In this document: piece after piece, positions 1-10,915 of the stretch
Numbering within the stretch: the stretch's first letter is position 1
How the letters are laid out: each line of letters starts with the position of its first letter
Assembly: GCA_021234155.1 (NCBI GenBank)
Contig: JAJEKV010000020.1
Span: forward strand, 692,938 to 756,937
Source: Isoetes taiwanensis
Taxonomy: Eukaryota > Streptophyta > Lycopodiopsida > Isoetales > Isoetaceae
Direction: 5' to 3'
DNA: 64,000 nt
The notes under the pieces: model-generated
Told to the model about the DNA's origin: nothing
What the model saw: only the letters and a program-made list of their open reading frames with translations
Database searches by the model: none
Program-made: the position numbers and the translations under genes

Positions 1-562
1 TCTCCTCGGGGAGAGATCCCTACCTGCCCCCCCATCGAATCGGGAGATGCAACCTGTGATATAGCCCCTTTGGCTATGCATCCGGGCGGCTACAAATCAG
101 TCCCAACACTTTTCACCCTACTCGCAAAGTGTGCACAGGAGGGGCGGATGGAGTGGACAACCCTATGCCATGTTCTTATGCCAGCCAAATCCATTGCCAT
201 GAATTCCCCGCCCTTGATCAACTCGAGACCCAAGCCCGCTCCATCCCTTTGAGTCTCGAGCCTTGGGTAGGATTCCCTAAGTGTGATGTGCTGACCTTTG
301 TCTATGCAGATAGGTGGAGGACCATCCTTCTCGTGATGGTCATATGATGTTGAGGTATGTGCTACGACATGTATGTTTACGCTTCCGCAGCCTAGGTAGG
401 CCCCGAGGGAGATCGGGTGCAATGACCCTTCCACTCTTCCCACTTGAACCCGCCTACGGTTGCGTGGTCATGTGGAGGGCCCCGAGATAGCATGGAGCTG
501 GTATGGGGATGAACTCACGCTTGTGTACGGTGAGTGCACCGTATAAAGTAGGGGACGCCACA
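1..562 (+). mobile_element. LTR fragment, TGTGACG family (fossil)
   Basis: This stretch aligns by eye with the 3' part of the LTR at 26,249-27,790. Both share the block around the words gtgtgcacaggagg and cggatggagtgga, and the phrase tatgtttacgcttccgc. It ends in ggggacgccaca, the expected LTR 3' terminus. No plant primer site follows, so it is a solo or truncated LTR. The left end lies outside the window. It looks old: it differs from the other copies at many positions. Confidence 0.7.
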
Positions 563-651
563 TAGATCCTTCGAATGTAGCAATTGAGGTCACGGAGTCT
601 GTGGTCCCATCGACAGAGCTTCTAGTCCCCTGAGGAGAGGCAGTTAACACT

Positions 652-1230
652 TTGGCACCAGAACCACAAGCTTATTTGCTTGCTTCCTTGTCCAGGAAAA
701 AGCTTGTAGCTATTGCATCAATTCACACAGAGTCCCACAAGCTATGGATTGAGATAGGTAGATGGGAGCGAGCGAGATTATGTGCATATTGCCAGTTACA
801 GGTTATTGAAGATGAAAGCCATACTCTGCTAAGACGTCCTGCTTTTGAGATGGTCAAGAACCGTTATTTTACTTTAGCATTCCATTCCATGCTTCCACAA
901 CTTCTCAGAGCCCCATCTGTGCATGACTTGGCACTATACATACTTGAGGTTCTGGATGAGCGCCTTCAATTATTGCGACCTCAGTAGTCATCGCCTACTT
1001 ATATTTTTTTCTTGCTTGTCTAGTATCATCATTATTGCAAAGATTTTTTCCTTGAAAACCTTTCGAGGTAGGGGTTTTTTAATCCTAGTAGTAATGGTTG
1101 TACTAGGCCATTGTATGGGTCCCATAGCCTCTTGGTCTTTGTGGACGTTAAAAAATCTATTCTATTCTGCTCTATTATTTTCTCGGTTTATGGCAGGCTC
1201 GATATTATGGGATGATTTCCGAAATGCATA
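652..1230 (+). mobile_element. LINE 3' end: ORF2 C-terminus and 3' UTR
   Basis: An open frame at 652-987 encodes the C-terminal region of a non-LTR retrotransposon ORF2. It holds a Cys-His cluster of the form CAYCQ...EDESH, matching CLVCEQ...EDEAHVFLHC in the larger LINE at 10,916-13,498. The reading frame ends at 985-987. The following 240 bases behave as a 3' UTR, because the piece from about 1,081 to 1,175 recurs alone at 2,747-2,838. A run of CTATT-type repeats near 1,160 resembles a LINE tail. The reverse transcriptase part is absent, so this is a 5'-truncated copy. Family assignment beyond LINE is not possible by eye. Confidence 0.65.
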
Positions 1231-2120
1231 GATCTGGTTCTAGCATACAATTCTGGCCTACTAGCTAGCTTACAGAGCTACCTCATGTAATTTCTTTGTC
1301 TCATATGCTTTTGTCTTCTCCGTCTTTGCGTCCTTGGTCTTTAACCAAGTGCAGTTATTCCGTCATTTTTAGACTACGCTAGACCTGAATGCAAACTCGA
1401 GTGCATCTTTGCAATTTTCCTTTACTTAAGCCTTAAATGAATGTACATGCGGTGTTTATTTTTTAATGTGCCCAGAGTATAATAACTAATTGACCCTCCT
1501 CTTGCATCTAGCTTTAAAGTTCAGTGATATATTCTTGCAATATATTCTCTTGGGCGCCACATTTCTCACATAGCTTAACTCTTCCTTGCCGAGCAGCATT
1601 GCCTCTTTTCAATACCACTTCAAATGATTATTTCTATGGGAGACACTGCCAGCTGAAAGGATGGTGTTTCATTATCATTCACCAGTGCCATATATAGGCA
1701 TGTCACTCTTTTAGCCCTTATAGGGAAGGTAAGTGATATTATTTGCGAACATGCATGTTTACAAGAGTGTCATAACTATCCTGCATTTTTGCCCTCAATT
1801 GTTCGTTCTTGTCTTACCAGTAGTATTTCCTCTCTTCATATAAACTATGATGGTGGCAATGTAATTACCGTTTTAATGCAAATGATTATTTCTAATGTTT
1901 TGTTGTTTTTGAGACATGGTATAGAAGAAGATTTTGCTAGCTGGTATGTATTGTGCAATTGTGTCCGTAGGGTTTCCATATCTTGAATCACAACTACTCC
2001 AACTAAAAACTTTTCAGGTTTCTTCCTCATTATGCAACTTCGTAACCTGCAGTATAATATATTTATTAGCGCAATAAATTGGAGCATGGAATTTTACTAA
2101 TGCCATGATCCAGCCTTATA
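1231..2120. other. No recognisable feature
   Basis: AT-rich sequence with short open frames only. I see no protein similarity, splice-bounded exon or repeat boundary here. Confidence 0.5.
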
Positions 2121-2276
2121 ATGAATATGTAGCACAATAACAGGGAGTTCTAGGGGGATGTGATATGGATGCATAAATCACTATTCTTGAGACCATAGAC
2201 CACCCCTAAAATAATTGAATAGGTTATTATTGAAAAAAAAAATATAGAATCAATAAAAATAAGCGTATTAGTTTGT

Positions 2277-2338
2277 TGGTTGCATTGGTTAAAGTATTCT
2301 TATAAGGATATTGAATTATTTTGGTAGAGGTTCGAGTC
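2277..2338 (+). mobile_element. tRNA-like SINE head (boxes A and B)
   Basis: An A-box-like sequence (tggttgcattgg, 2,277-2,288) is followed about 40 bases later by a good B box (ggttcgagtc, 2,329-2,338). This is the internal RNA polymerase III promoter layout of tRNA genes and tRNA-derived SINEs. It does not fold into a normal tRNA. A second copy has its B box at 2,863-2,872. A degenerate tRNA is the alternative. Confidence 0.4.
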
Positions 2339-2746
2339 TCCGTATCTCAAAATCTGGAACCTTAGGTAAACACGTATCGAGAGGAGTCCCCGTATTTTAT
2401 ATTTCAAAACCCTAGGCGAACCCGTATACCATATTTCAAAATCGTAGGCAACCCCAGTCATAAATGACCATAATCAAAACAAGAGGCACCCAGAGGCCCC
2501 AAAACACGATCTGGGCCATACGATGGACGGATCCGATGACTGAGGTAGTCCAGGGTGCACCTCGTTTAGAATATGTAGCACAATAGCAGGGGGTTCCAAG
2601 GGGATATGAATGCATAAATCACTATTCCTGAGATCATAGACCACCTCTAAAACAATTGAATATGTTATTATTGAAAACAAAATATAGATTCAATGGAAAA
2701 AAATAAGCACATTAGTTTGCTGATTGCATTGGTTAAAACATTCTTA

Positions 2747-2838
2747 TCCTAGTAGTAATGATTGTACTAGCCCATTGTATGGGTCCCATGACCTATTGGT
2801 CTCCGTGGACGTTAACAAATCTATTCTATTCTATTATT
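2747..2838 (+). mobile_element. LINE 3' tail inserted in a tRNA-like repeat
   Basis: This 90-bp segment matches the LINE 3' UTR at about 1,081-1,175, including tgtatgggtccca and gtggacgtta. It interrupts the second tRNA-like unit between its A-box and B-box regions; unit 1 lacks it. It looks like a very short 5'-truncated LINE insertion ending in CTATT repeats. Confidence 0.65.
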
Positions 2839-3120
2839 AGGATATTGAATTATTTTTGTAAAGGTTCGAGTCTCCGTATCTCAAAATCTGGAACCTTAGG
2901 TGAATGCCTATAGAGAGGAGTCCCCATATTTCGTATTCCAAAACCTTAGGCGAACCCGTATACCATGTTTCAAAATCGTAGGCATGCCCAGTCATAAATG
3001 ACCATAACTGAAACAGGAGGCACCCAGAGGCCCCAACATACGATCTGGGCCATACGATGGACATATCAGACGATTGAGGTAGTCCAGCCTGCACCTCGTT
3101 TAGAATATATAGGACAATAA

Positions 3121-5603
3121 CAAGATATGCAATAGCCAATGTCCTGATTATTCATCATTCTTCTATATCCAACATCACGTACATGACATTTTGAGAAGGA
3201 AAGCGGCTGTAACAATGGGTTTTACATATCTATTTTGAAAATCTATACTATTGTAGAGACAATACATCATGTGAGGCACTAGACCACTGGCTTCCCAGGT
3301 TATAATCATGGCTCCCGCAGTTCTACAAATCTTCTTTTTGCAGCTCTAATAATAGGTTTTCTTGCAGCACAATGTCTATAATAGAGGATATGCAATGAAT
3401 ACATATCACATATTCTCCAAATACTATTTCCAGAAGAGGATAGTTTGGTTGCAAACCTCTTCTCATTTGCTATGTCTGTAAGGTATGAATAGCAAACTTC
3501 CTTTCCTGCTTATGAAGCTTCTATTGTGCGTGTTTTCTTTTTGGGGATTGAATACCATATTGCATTTGAAAATAAGAGTTGCAGTTTTTATTTGGTGGAA
3601 TGATGGGGATTGTAAATCTCTTCTCCTTTCTTACATCTGTCATCAAATGCCATGGTTTATGAAGTGTCATACAATGATAACACCTGCACCAATGAGGATA
3701 TATAGCATAATAACTGGGGGTTATTTTTCTAATTTTATACGTTTTTTCACATGGTTTTTCTATGATTTCATTGATGTATTCGTGCAGGTGTACTAAACAG
3801 TATTTCTAGAGTGCACTCTTTTTAAACCGTTGATTTTGAATAAGAAATGTAATACTATGGTTGTGGTCTTTCAAAATTTTAGATTCATGAGGTTGTTGAA
3901 ATTATTTTAGGATTTAGGGTTTGAATAGTAAGACCTTTTTATTCTTCTCTTAAATATTTAGCATGCAAATGTCGATCCATTGTGTTTTAGGTAAAGAAGG
4001 AAGAGAAGGAAAGAGAGCTACCCAGAGATGAATATCACTGCTATGTTTAGTGCAGGGTTTCCCAAAATCGACAGCATATAAGAGGACGTTGATCCGGGCC
4101 TATGTATTTCTAACCTATCCGAAGTTTACATGCAAGGCTCATCTATGGTTTCACCAAAGCAGGGCTCAACGAAGGTAGGTGTGGAATGGTTTTCCGTGGC
4201 TGCTCCCTACTGGGCCGGATGTGTAGCAGGGTTCAGATGTGTTGCAAATAAGAGGTATTTATGTTAATGCTACCTTCGATTTCAATTGGAAGAGAGGTCT
4301 AGCTGTGGAGTCTAGCTATAAATTTAGTTTCATTAGTTCTGCAACATTAATCTAGGCATGTTATACAGAAATAAATTCGTTCATTTGGATGCTTTGGATG
4401 CCATGGCATGCGAAGCTCCAATAGCAGCTTCCTGAAAGGTACGAACCTTCAATCTCTTCCAAATCTTTTTCGAATTTGTGGCCAGTTGCTCAGTCTTGGT
4501 TTGAGATAGTAAATAAAATGTCATATCGGTTTCTCTGTAATACCCTAGTTCATAAGGCTCAGAATTTTTTGGCTTGTTTCTGTTTGACAGTCTTGTAAGC
4601 TTTTTCTGGAATTCTTGCTTAGTTTGTAGATATGCTTAGATGATATATGAAAAGGTTATATACAAGGAAAATTATATAGAACCATCTTTTGTGCAGGGAT
4701 ATGTGAAAGAATCATCACTTTCTCATCTTTTCTGCAAACGAGGATACCAAAACCAATCTATGAAATGGCGTGCTGAATGAGCAATAGGTCAAGTGTTTGA
4801 ATGGACCAAAAGCAGAAGATCGTGTTGATGGAAATGTGCTTGGCCTGCTGATTCTGAGAAACAAGACAAGAATCTCTGCCATAGCTACAGAATGCAAATC
4901 TCAAATAGCTGCATTTGAATGATCGATATGTTCAGTAAAAACAAGACGTTGAAGACTTATTGAAAATGTTGAACAGTTATTGGTTATTTGATTTCGTGCT
5001 CTAATTTGACATATTAATAAATGCTCAGCTTATGGTTTCTGCCATGCTCACATAGAACAGGCTTGATGGGCTTTTAAAATATGAAAGATCTGCTGTAGCC
5101 AGGATTTTAGAGCTGACCTTGAACCACTGCCATAGCCACAGAGCACAGAGATTCAGATGGGTATTCGTAAAGCAAAGTTGTGATAAGTGATGTAAGATCT
5201 TCAAAGAGCAGGATATCTGGCCGATCATATCTCTGTACTAGATGGGAACCAAAATCTTGCATTATTTTGCCACATAAAAACGTTTTCATTACAAAAATGG
5301 CCATAGCAATTTGAGTGGAATGCCTTGAACAATGGGATATAGTGATCTTTATATCACGTTCTTCCATGGGTCCTAGTAGATTGCAGAGCAAATAATGTCA
5401 GTACTTTTTCATTTCGTCGGCTTGATGTGTCCGAAAACGCCACCCATCTGGAAGGATTGCAAGGCATTCCAACTATCATGGCTTTGCATTTCTAGGCTCT
5501 TTCATATTAGCTTGTCAAAGTTTCAAACAACGATACATACATACATGCTCTGAATGTAGAATGCTCTGTTTTGATTATCAACATGCCATCTTGTATCTTG
5601 CAG
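3121..5603. other. No gene identified
   Basis: AT-rich sequence with scattered splice-like signals but no protein I recognise. It includes one interspersed repeat at 3,697-3,841, which is listed separately. Confidence 0.4.
3697..3841. repeat. Interspersed repeat shared with 50,040-50,182
   Basis: Both copies share atatagca, tttttcacatggttttctatgat, gtgtactaaa and agtatttctagagtgca in the same order and spacing. There is no coding potential. The type of repeat is unknown. Confidence 0.7.
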
Positions 5604-5690
5604 AATCCATAGAAAAATTGATGTCCGAGACACATGAGCTGGCAGGATCCATATTGGCTGTCGATCGGGCCACGCCAAATGTTGAACCTC
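5604..5690 (+). pseudogene. Possible RRM exon fragment
   Basis: An exon-like segment follows a splice acceptor (ttgcag ends at 5,603). It reads ESIEKLMSETHELAG then SILAVDRATP. This resembles the end of an RNA-recognition motif in plant glycine-rich RNA-binding proteins, where helix 2 is followed by a strand ending VDRATP. No partner exons were found, so it is probably a captured or degraded fragment. Chance similarity is possible. Confidence 0.3.
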
Positions 5691-5888
5691 ACCCCTTTGT
5701 TTCTCTTTTGTCCTTCCCATTATCTTTGAATTATCAAGGTTGCCTCTAGCCTGTAAAATGTTTTTAATTGTGTCTATAATATTATTACAAATTTTTTCTA
5801 CTTCATTCATCAATTCTTAAGGCCCCGAATGGGCCAAAATTTTTTTGGGTTAACACACAAACCATTACATCCAGCACTCTAAAATTAA

Positions 5889-6178
5889 ATCCCCCTTGAA
5901 ACCCCCTTTGGTTTGGGTGCATATTCACACGGGGGATGACGTAGGGCAGCGAGAGCCCTTAAAATTATGTTTCACATGTACAAAATCAACATCATGTAGT
6001 ATATTACCTCAAATCATATAGTATTTTGCAAAACTTGTTATATAGTATAGCAAATTTTGTACATGCATACCCCACAAACGAGGAACTTTATGTGCGGTGT
6101 AGATTAAGGAATAAAGGGTGAATATGTCTATATAACAGCTCTCGATGCACCCAAACCAAAGGGGGTTTCAAGGGGGAT
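5889..6178. mobile_element. Inner inverted-repeat core flanked by TTAA
   Basis: Perfect 34-bp inverted repeats (atccccc...gggggat) are flanked by TTAA at 5,885-5,888 and 6,179-6,182. That could be a TTAA target duplication of a separate MITE. However, the copy at 51,616 has the same outer flank, so this is more likely the inner part of one larger element. Confidence 0.6.
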
Positions 6179-6387
6179 TTAATTCTAGAATGGGACTCGC
6201 ATGAAACCAACAAACCGCCGACTTAGACTTGCTTCTCATTCATCTCATCAGATTTTCTACAATGGTGGATAGTGGGTAGCCGCACACATGCGAACTACCC
6301 ATAAAAAATAAAGGGAAAATCCAATTATATCATTTGGACCCCAACAAAATACAATGCTAATAGAGATCAAGAGTGTACCGCCGAAAA

Positions 6388-6449
6388 GCTTATCAATGGA
6401 TTAAAAAACCCCTCCCTTTCGGTTTTCGAGGAAAACCCTAGTGATAAGC
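6388..6449 (+). ncRNA. Recurrent 62-nt hairpin motif, copy 1
   Basis: The outer stem GCTTATCA / TGATAAGC encloses a constant core. The core contains an A-rich loop (ggattaaaaaacc), then ccctttc and an inner hairpin (ggttttc-gag-gaaaacc). A near copy lies at 7,482-7,542, and a copy with a different outer stem lies at 22,753-22,814. It matches no ribozyme or riboswitch consensus that I know. It could be a structured RNA or a DNA hairpin of a transposon. Confidence 0.4.
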
Positions 6450-6828
6450 CTTCTACGGGGCTTGGACAAACGTAAAGGCATAAAAATCGCCCCCAAAACC
6501 CACGAATGGAAAAAGTCGAAACGAGATGTCGCCGCTAACCCGTGCACCGCACATCACCAACAAAACAACAAGACAAACCAAACCTCCCGAGAGTGGAGGG
6601 GTTGGTCTACGCCAGCGTGCCACGCGATAAAAATACAATAACAAAGAAGGGGAGGGTGGGTTCAAAGAGAATAAGGTATGCTGGAGAGAAGAGGAAGCCG
6701 ATGAGAAGTCGGGCGTAAACACGCCTAAAATAGCGAAGTCCCAACGGTAACGGGCATGCGCCCCCCCGATGCATGCAATATGCATGCTCGTCCCATTCTA
6801 GAATGGCGATCCGATGTCTCGGATCGAT

Positions 6829-7264
6829 GGGATTCTAGAATGGGACTATGAAACCAACAAACGCCAATACCAAAGGACTTCCTTAACAAACTAGGATCGA
6901 GGGCGAAGGTCACAGATAAAGGCTAAAGGCCGAGAATGGGCGATGAAAGAACGCCAAATTGGCAAACCCGCAGGAAGAAGCCCCTCCCACGCACGAAACA
7001 ATTCAAAGAGAATAAGGTCTCTTGAGAGAGAGAGAGGAACCGCTTCCTCTCCTCAGCCTTATATTCTCTTTGAATTGTTTCCGCAGGGGAGGGGTTTCTT
7101 CTTGCCCGGTTTGGCCAATTTGGCGCTTTCATGCTCGTCCTTTCTCGCCTTTTTAGCCTTCAAACCGCGGACCTTCGGCCCTCGATCCTAGTTTGTTAAG
7201 GAAGTCCTTTGGTATTCTGGCGTTTGTTGGTTTTTGATATGCAGTCCCATTCTAGAATCCCATC
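6829..7264. repeat. Large palindrome, arms of about 215 bp
   Basis: The left arm starts ggattctagaatgggac and the right arm ends with its reverse complement. Both arms share accaaaggacttccttaac, aaactaggatcgaggg, cgccaaattgg and acaattcaaagagaata in mirrored order. The turn is near 7,045 with almost no loop. Transcribed RNA would fold into a long imperfect hairpin. Confidence 0.85.
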
Positions 7265-7481
7265 GATCCGGTGACATCGGATCGCCATTCTAGAATGGGA
7301 CGAAAGCATGCATGTTTGACTTGCTTCTCATTCATCTCAAAGAGATTTTCTACAATGGTGGATAGTGGGTAGCCGCATCACATGCGAACTACCCATAAAA
7401 ATAAAGGGAAATCCAATTATATCATTTGGACCCCAACAAATTACAATGCTAATAGAGACTGGGTTAGTGTACCGCTGAAAA

Positions 7482-7542
7482 GCTTATCACCGGATTAAAA
7501 ACCCCACCCTTTCGGTTTTCGAGGAAAACCCTAGTGATAAGC
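7482..7542 (+). ncRNA. Recurrent hairpin motif, copy 2
   Basis: This copy has the same core as copy 1, with a 9-bp outer stem GCTTATCAC / GTGATAAGC. It lies in the second of the two direct repeats of the foldback element, so copies 1 and 2 are not independent. Confidence 0.4.
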
Positions 7543-7972
7543 CTTCGGCAAGGGGCTTGGACAAACGTAAGGCATAAAAATCGCCTCCCAAAACCCACGA
7601 ATGGAAAAGTCGGGCGATGTCGCCGCTAACCCAGCACCGCACATCATCAACAAAACAACAAGACAAAACAAACCTCCCAGAGTGGAGGGGCTGATTACGC
7701 GCGTGCCACGCGATAAAAATACAATAACAAAGAAGGGGGGGAGGGTGGGTTCAAAGAGAATAAGGTACTGCTGAGAGAGAAGAGGAAGCGCCGATGAGAA
7801 GTCGAAGCAGAAACGCGCCTAAAATAGCGAACTCCCAACCAGAACGGGCATGCGCCGCCCGCATGCATGCAAAACATGCATGCTCGTCCCATTCTAGAAT
7901 GGCGATCCGATGTCTCGGATCGATGGGATTTTAGAGTGCTGGATGTAATGGTTTGTGTGTTAACCCAAAAAA

Positions 7973-8668
7973 CAGCGTGAATAAACAATGTGCTGTTGAA
8001 AATGATCAAGCTTTACTCGTGCATCTATGGGGAGAACATGATCAATTTGAGAAGAAAGAAGAGCTATCGAAAGAAATATAGAAAATGCTCATATAGTTGT
8101 TAGAGAGAGAAAATTGGCAGCCTTGATGAAGGTGCAACGAGGTAAGAAGCGCAATCTTGAAATAGCCAAGGCCATAGTTGGGAACGATGCTTTGCAATAT
8201 TTTTGTATAAGAATTGCAAATAAAAGGAGAAGAATTTCACATCGATTTTTGGTCGAGCTGTTGGATAGATGGATAGGCTGGAATTTCATGAATCCTTGTA
8301 CTTGGGGAAGGCAAGCATGCTAAAAAATATATAATTAAAAAAGCATTTGGGACATCAGACAATATGCTTGTATCATCAAATCAACATCTAACACTAGACC
8401 TATCCCATGATAGACCATTAATGGGCATTTTAAGGTTCAAAAAAAAAATCATATAAAATCAAGGGCTGAAAGTAGACGATGTGGTAATTGAGACTATGCT
8501 ATGTACTTGAGATTTTATAATTAATGATAAAACCGTCTCTTACTTTCAAAAAAAGAAAAAAATAAAAAAAATGTGGTAATTGAGGGCTGCCCTCTGAAGA
8601 GGCAAGAAACTTATCTTCTGAAATAGGATTTGATATTTGACCGTGGACTTCACCCCCATTGCCTATGC
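7973..8668. other. No recognisable feature
   Basis: Short open frames occur on both strands (for example 8,114-8,323 on the plus strand) but resemble nothing I know. There is an A-rich run near 8,545. Confidence 0.4.
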
Positions 8669-10787
8669 TTTGTTGATCCAAGGGATGGAAGATACTTGAC
8701 AACATCAGCAATGTTCAGAGGTAAAATGAGCACAAAAGAGGTGGATGAACAGAGGACTAGTGTACAGAACAAAAATTCTTTCTACTTTGTAGAGTGGATT
8801 CCAAATGTGAAGTCTAGTGCACGTGATATTGCACTAACTGGGCTTAAAATGTCTTCTACCTTTGTTGGCACTTCTACTTCAATACAGGAAATGTTCAGAA
8901 GGGTTAGTGAGCAGTTGACTGCTATGTTCAGAAGAAAAGCTTCTTTGCATTGGTATACTGGAGAGCGAATGGATGAGATGGAATTTATTGAAGCTGAAAG
9001 CCAAACGAATGATCTGGTCTCAGAATATCAGCAATACCAGGATGCAAGTGTAGATGACGAGGCTGATTATGAAGAGGAAGCAGAGGCTGCCTAAGATTGC
9101 TGCTTGTTTTGGTAAAAACAAAATTGTCTATAATCCTATTAGGATATTTTGCAGAGCTTGATGAGTTTAGTTACTACTGAAGGTTCACTACTTCGATGAG
9201 ACTATTGTTCTTGTTTGATGAATATGACGATTTTTTTATAGCCTTCAATTTCGACATGAACATAGAATTTCAATTTGCTTTTAATAGACTTCTATTTCAT
9301 ATTCGGATTGCCAAAAAAAAGGGGGGGGGCCATTATCACGACATTCGTGTTCCTACTAGCGTTTGCTTTCCTAAAGTTGCAGCCTGTTAACGACAGAATC
9401 TGCTAGCAAAATAATATCTTAAAGAAGTTCGAAAGGATACACCGCGAACAACGGAAGATCATTGCTCAAAAATATTGTGAATTTGGACTTGCGTTCTTAC
9501 CTTCATTTCTTACATTAGATGAACAAGGCATTTCTTACAATCGATGAAGGATGCATTAAGAATGCCAAAATCTAAGCTGATTGACTATGCAGGATTTGAG
9601 TCTGTCATTTACGTACGGATTTATCTTCTCAGGTTGTTTCCCTTTCAATCATGACATATCGATTATTTCCCTGTTGAAAATTCTGACCTGCAAGACTTTG
9701 TTTGTGCAGTTGTAAGGGGCACGAGGTAATTATTGAGTGCCATGACAGCCTCAGTATTACGAACAAAGAGTTAGCCAGTAATCAAAAGATCAATCATCTA
9801 GTGAAAAACACCAAAAACACTTAAAGATTCTCAAAACCAGGACTCTAGCCCAAAGCTCTCCACCGAACCGGACCACTCAGCTAGCAATATCAGGCTGGAA
9901 TACAAAGACAGGAAGGCATATCTGACAATCAGTTTCCTCTTGTAGCTCCTTTCTCGAGCTAGGAGTCCTCAATATGATACACTAAGAGTAAGGTTCTAGG
10001 ATAGTAATAGGATATTAAACAAGAACATCAAAGCTCTAGGAAAAAGATAATGGCTTTCTGGGGATCAGATTCAAGAGTGAATTGAGTAGAGTAGTCTTTC
10101 TTGACCCCCTATCACTCTTCTTGACTCCCAAATTCGGAAACTAGACTCCGACATGGTTCCAGAGAAGTAAATATCACCCCAATCGGAGCTCTGATTGCAG
10201 AGATATCACCAATTGAATTTTAGGTTCTATTTATTGAAGTCTCTGCGACTTTAGCCTCCTTTGGCCTGCCTTTGCCTTTGCCTTTGCCTTTGTCTTTTGT
10301 TCCCAACCATAATATATACCAACTCTATATGATTTTATAACACTCAGCCTGTGTGCTATACCATCCTAATCTATAATATTTTATGTGTGTTGCTCCAGGA
10401 TGATATACAGACCTAACAGTTAGCTGTGGCAACCCACTAGTTGCATCTGCATCAAATGATATATTCTTTCGTGTTATAATTATTCAAAACCTTGTTCTAT
10501 GCAGAACCGTGCAGATTGAGTCCTCTTGTGCACTTGATTTTACATTGGAACTTGCCAGATGGTTTGCCAATATCAGTGTTGCTCATATCACAGGGATGAC
10601 AGCCATTGCTTTTAGCCTGCATATAAGATACATGTTCCATTTGCTTTCGTAAGTATAAGGCCATGTGTGCTGCATCCAGCAACATAAAACTCCTTAAGTA
10701 GTCGACAATGTTTCTTTTTATTTTTACGTTCATTTAGGTACTAGGCCATTTAAACTAGTGATATGTATACAGAATGCACGGTACGTG
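8667..10787 (+). repeat. Segmental duplication, copy 1 (with 24,103-26,248)
   Basis: About 2.1 kb is repeated in the same orientation 15.4 kb downstream. The copies match nearly base for base through a beta-tubulin fragment, intergenic sequence with a short TTTGCC microsatellite (10,269-10,292), and the start of a WD40 exon. Homology begins at ttttgttgatccaag and ends at aatgcacggta, where copy 2 runs into an LTR. Confidence 0.9.
8669..9094 (+). pseudogene. Beta-tubulin C-terminal fragment, copy 1
   Basis: The frame reads [19 protein letters not shown], then [40 protein letters not shown] and an acidic tail DYEEEAEAA. This is the last third of beta-tubulin, covering the end of the intermediate domain, the C-terminal helices and the Glu-rich tail. 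Full beta-tubulin is about 445 residues; only about 140 are present. There is no upstream exon, no GTP-binding domain and no intron. One residue is missing in WIPNVK (normally WIPNNVK), and unusual changes such as TGERMD for TGEGMD point to relaxed selection. The frame is open to the stop at 9,092-9,094. It is a gene fragment, possibly retro-derived, and not a working tubulin. Confidence 0.85.
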
Positions 10788-10915
10788 TCTGGAATGTTGT
10801 CGATGGGAGCCTTGTTCATTGTCTGACGGGCTATGCCAAACAGGTAATCTAATACCATATTATCTGCTATATATAGAGATTAATCTAGTATAAATTTTCT
10901 AACTGATTTTCTTAT

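Larger units (their letters stand above)
2121..3120 (+). repeat. Tandem duplication, two units of about 450 bp
   Basis: Unit 1 covers about 2,121-2,568 and unit 2 about 2,569-3,110. Both start with gaatatgtagcacaata. Both run through cataaatcactattc, an A-rich stretch, a tRNA-like promoter pair, and the block tgggccatacgatggac. Unit 2 is longer because a LINE 3' piece (2,747-2,838) sits in it. The start of a third unit, agaatatataggacaataac, appears at 3,101. Confidence 0.8.
6183..7930. mobile_element. Nested foldback element with repeats and palindrome
   Basis: Two direct repeats of about 610 bp (6,227-6,832 and 7,317-7,929) flank a large palindrome (6,829-7,264). Each repeat ends in a smaller palindromic module around cccattctagaatggcgatc. 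The block sits inside the right arm of the MITE, between gggggatttaa and ttagagtgctgg. No transposase or other protein is encoded. It is best described as a non-autonomous foldback element or a nested MITE cluster. Confidence 0.65.
5841..7972. mobile_element. MITE with perfect 44-bp outer inverted repeats
   Basis: The ends 5,841-5,884 and 7,929-7,972 are perfect 44-bp inverted repeats starting ttttttgggttaacac. Just inside the left end, 5,889-5,922 pairs perfectly with 6,145-6,178 (34 bp). Read together, the original element had terminal inverted repeats of about 78 bp and a length near 390 bp. Its right arm was later split by the foldback element at 6,183-7,930. A left end of the same family lies at 51,616-51,715. 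No transposase is present. No clear target duplication is visible outside the outer ends. Confidence 0.75.

Noticed and set aside
90-443. 117-codon minus-strand frame
   Set aside because: It lies antisense in an LTR and has no similarity to known proteins.
2266-2350. A functional tRNA gene
   Set aside because: A and B boxes are present, but there is no acceptor stem, anticodon arm or clover-leaf pairing.
5885-6182. A separate piggyBac-type MITE judged by TTAA flanks
   Set aside because: The related copy at 51,616 has the same outer flank, so TTAA is more likely internal to one larger element.
6388-6449. Hammerhead or twister ribozyme
   Set aside because: The conserved catalytic words of these classes (CTGATGA with GAAA; the twister core) are absent.
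6453-8009. Open frames of 100-110 codons on both strands
   Set aside because: They lie in the foldback element's direct repeats, exist in both copies on both strands and resemble no protein.
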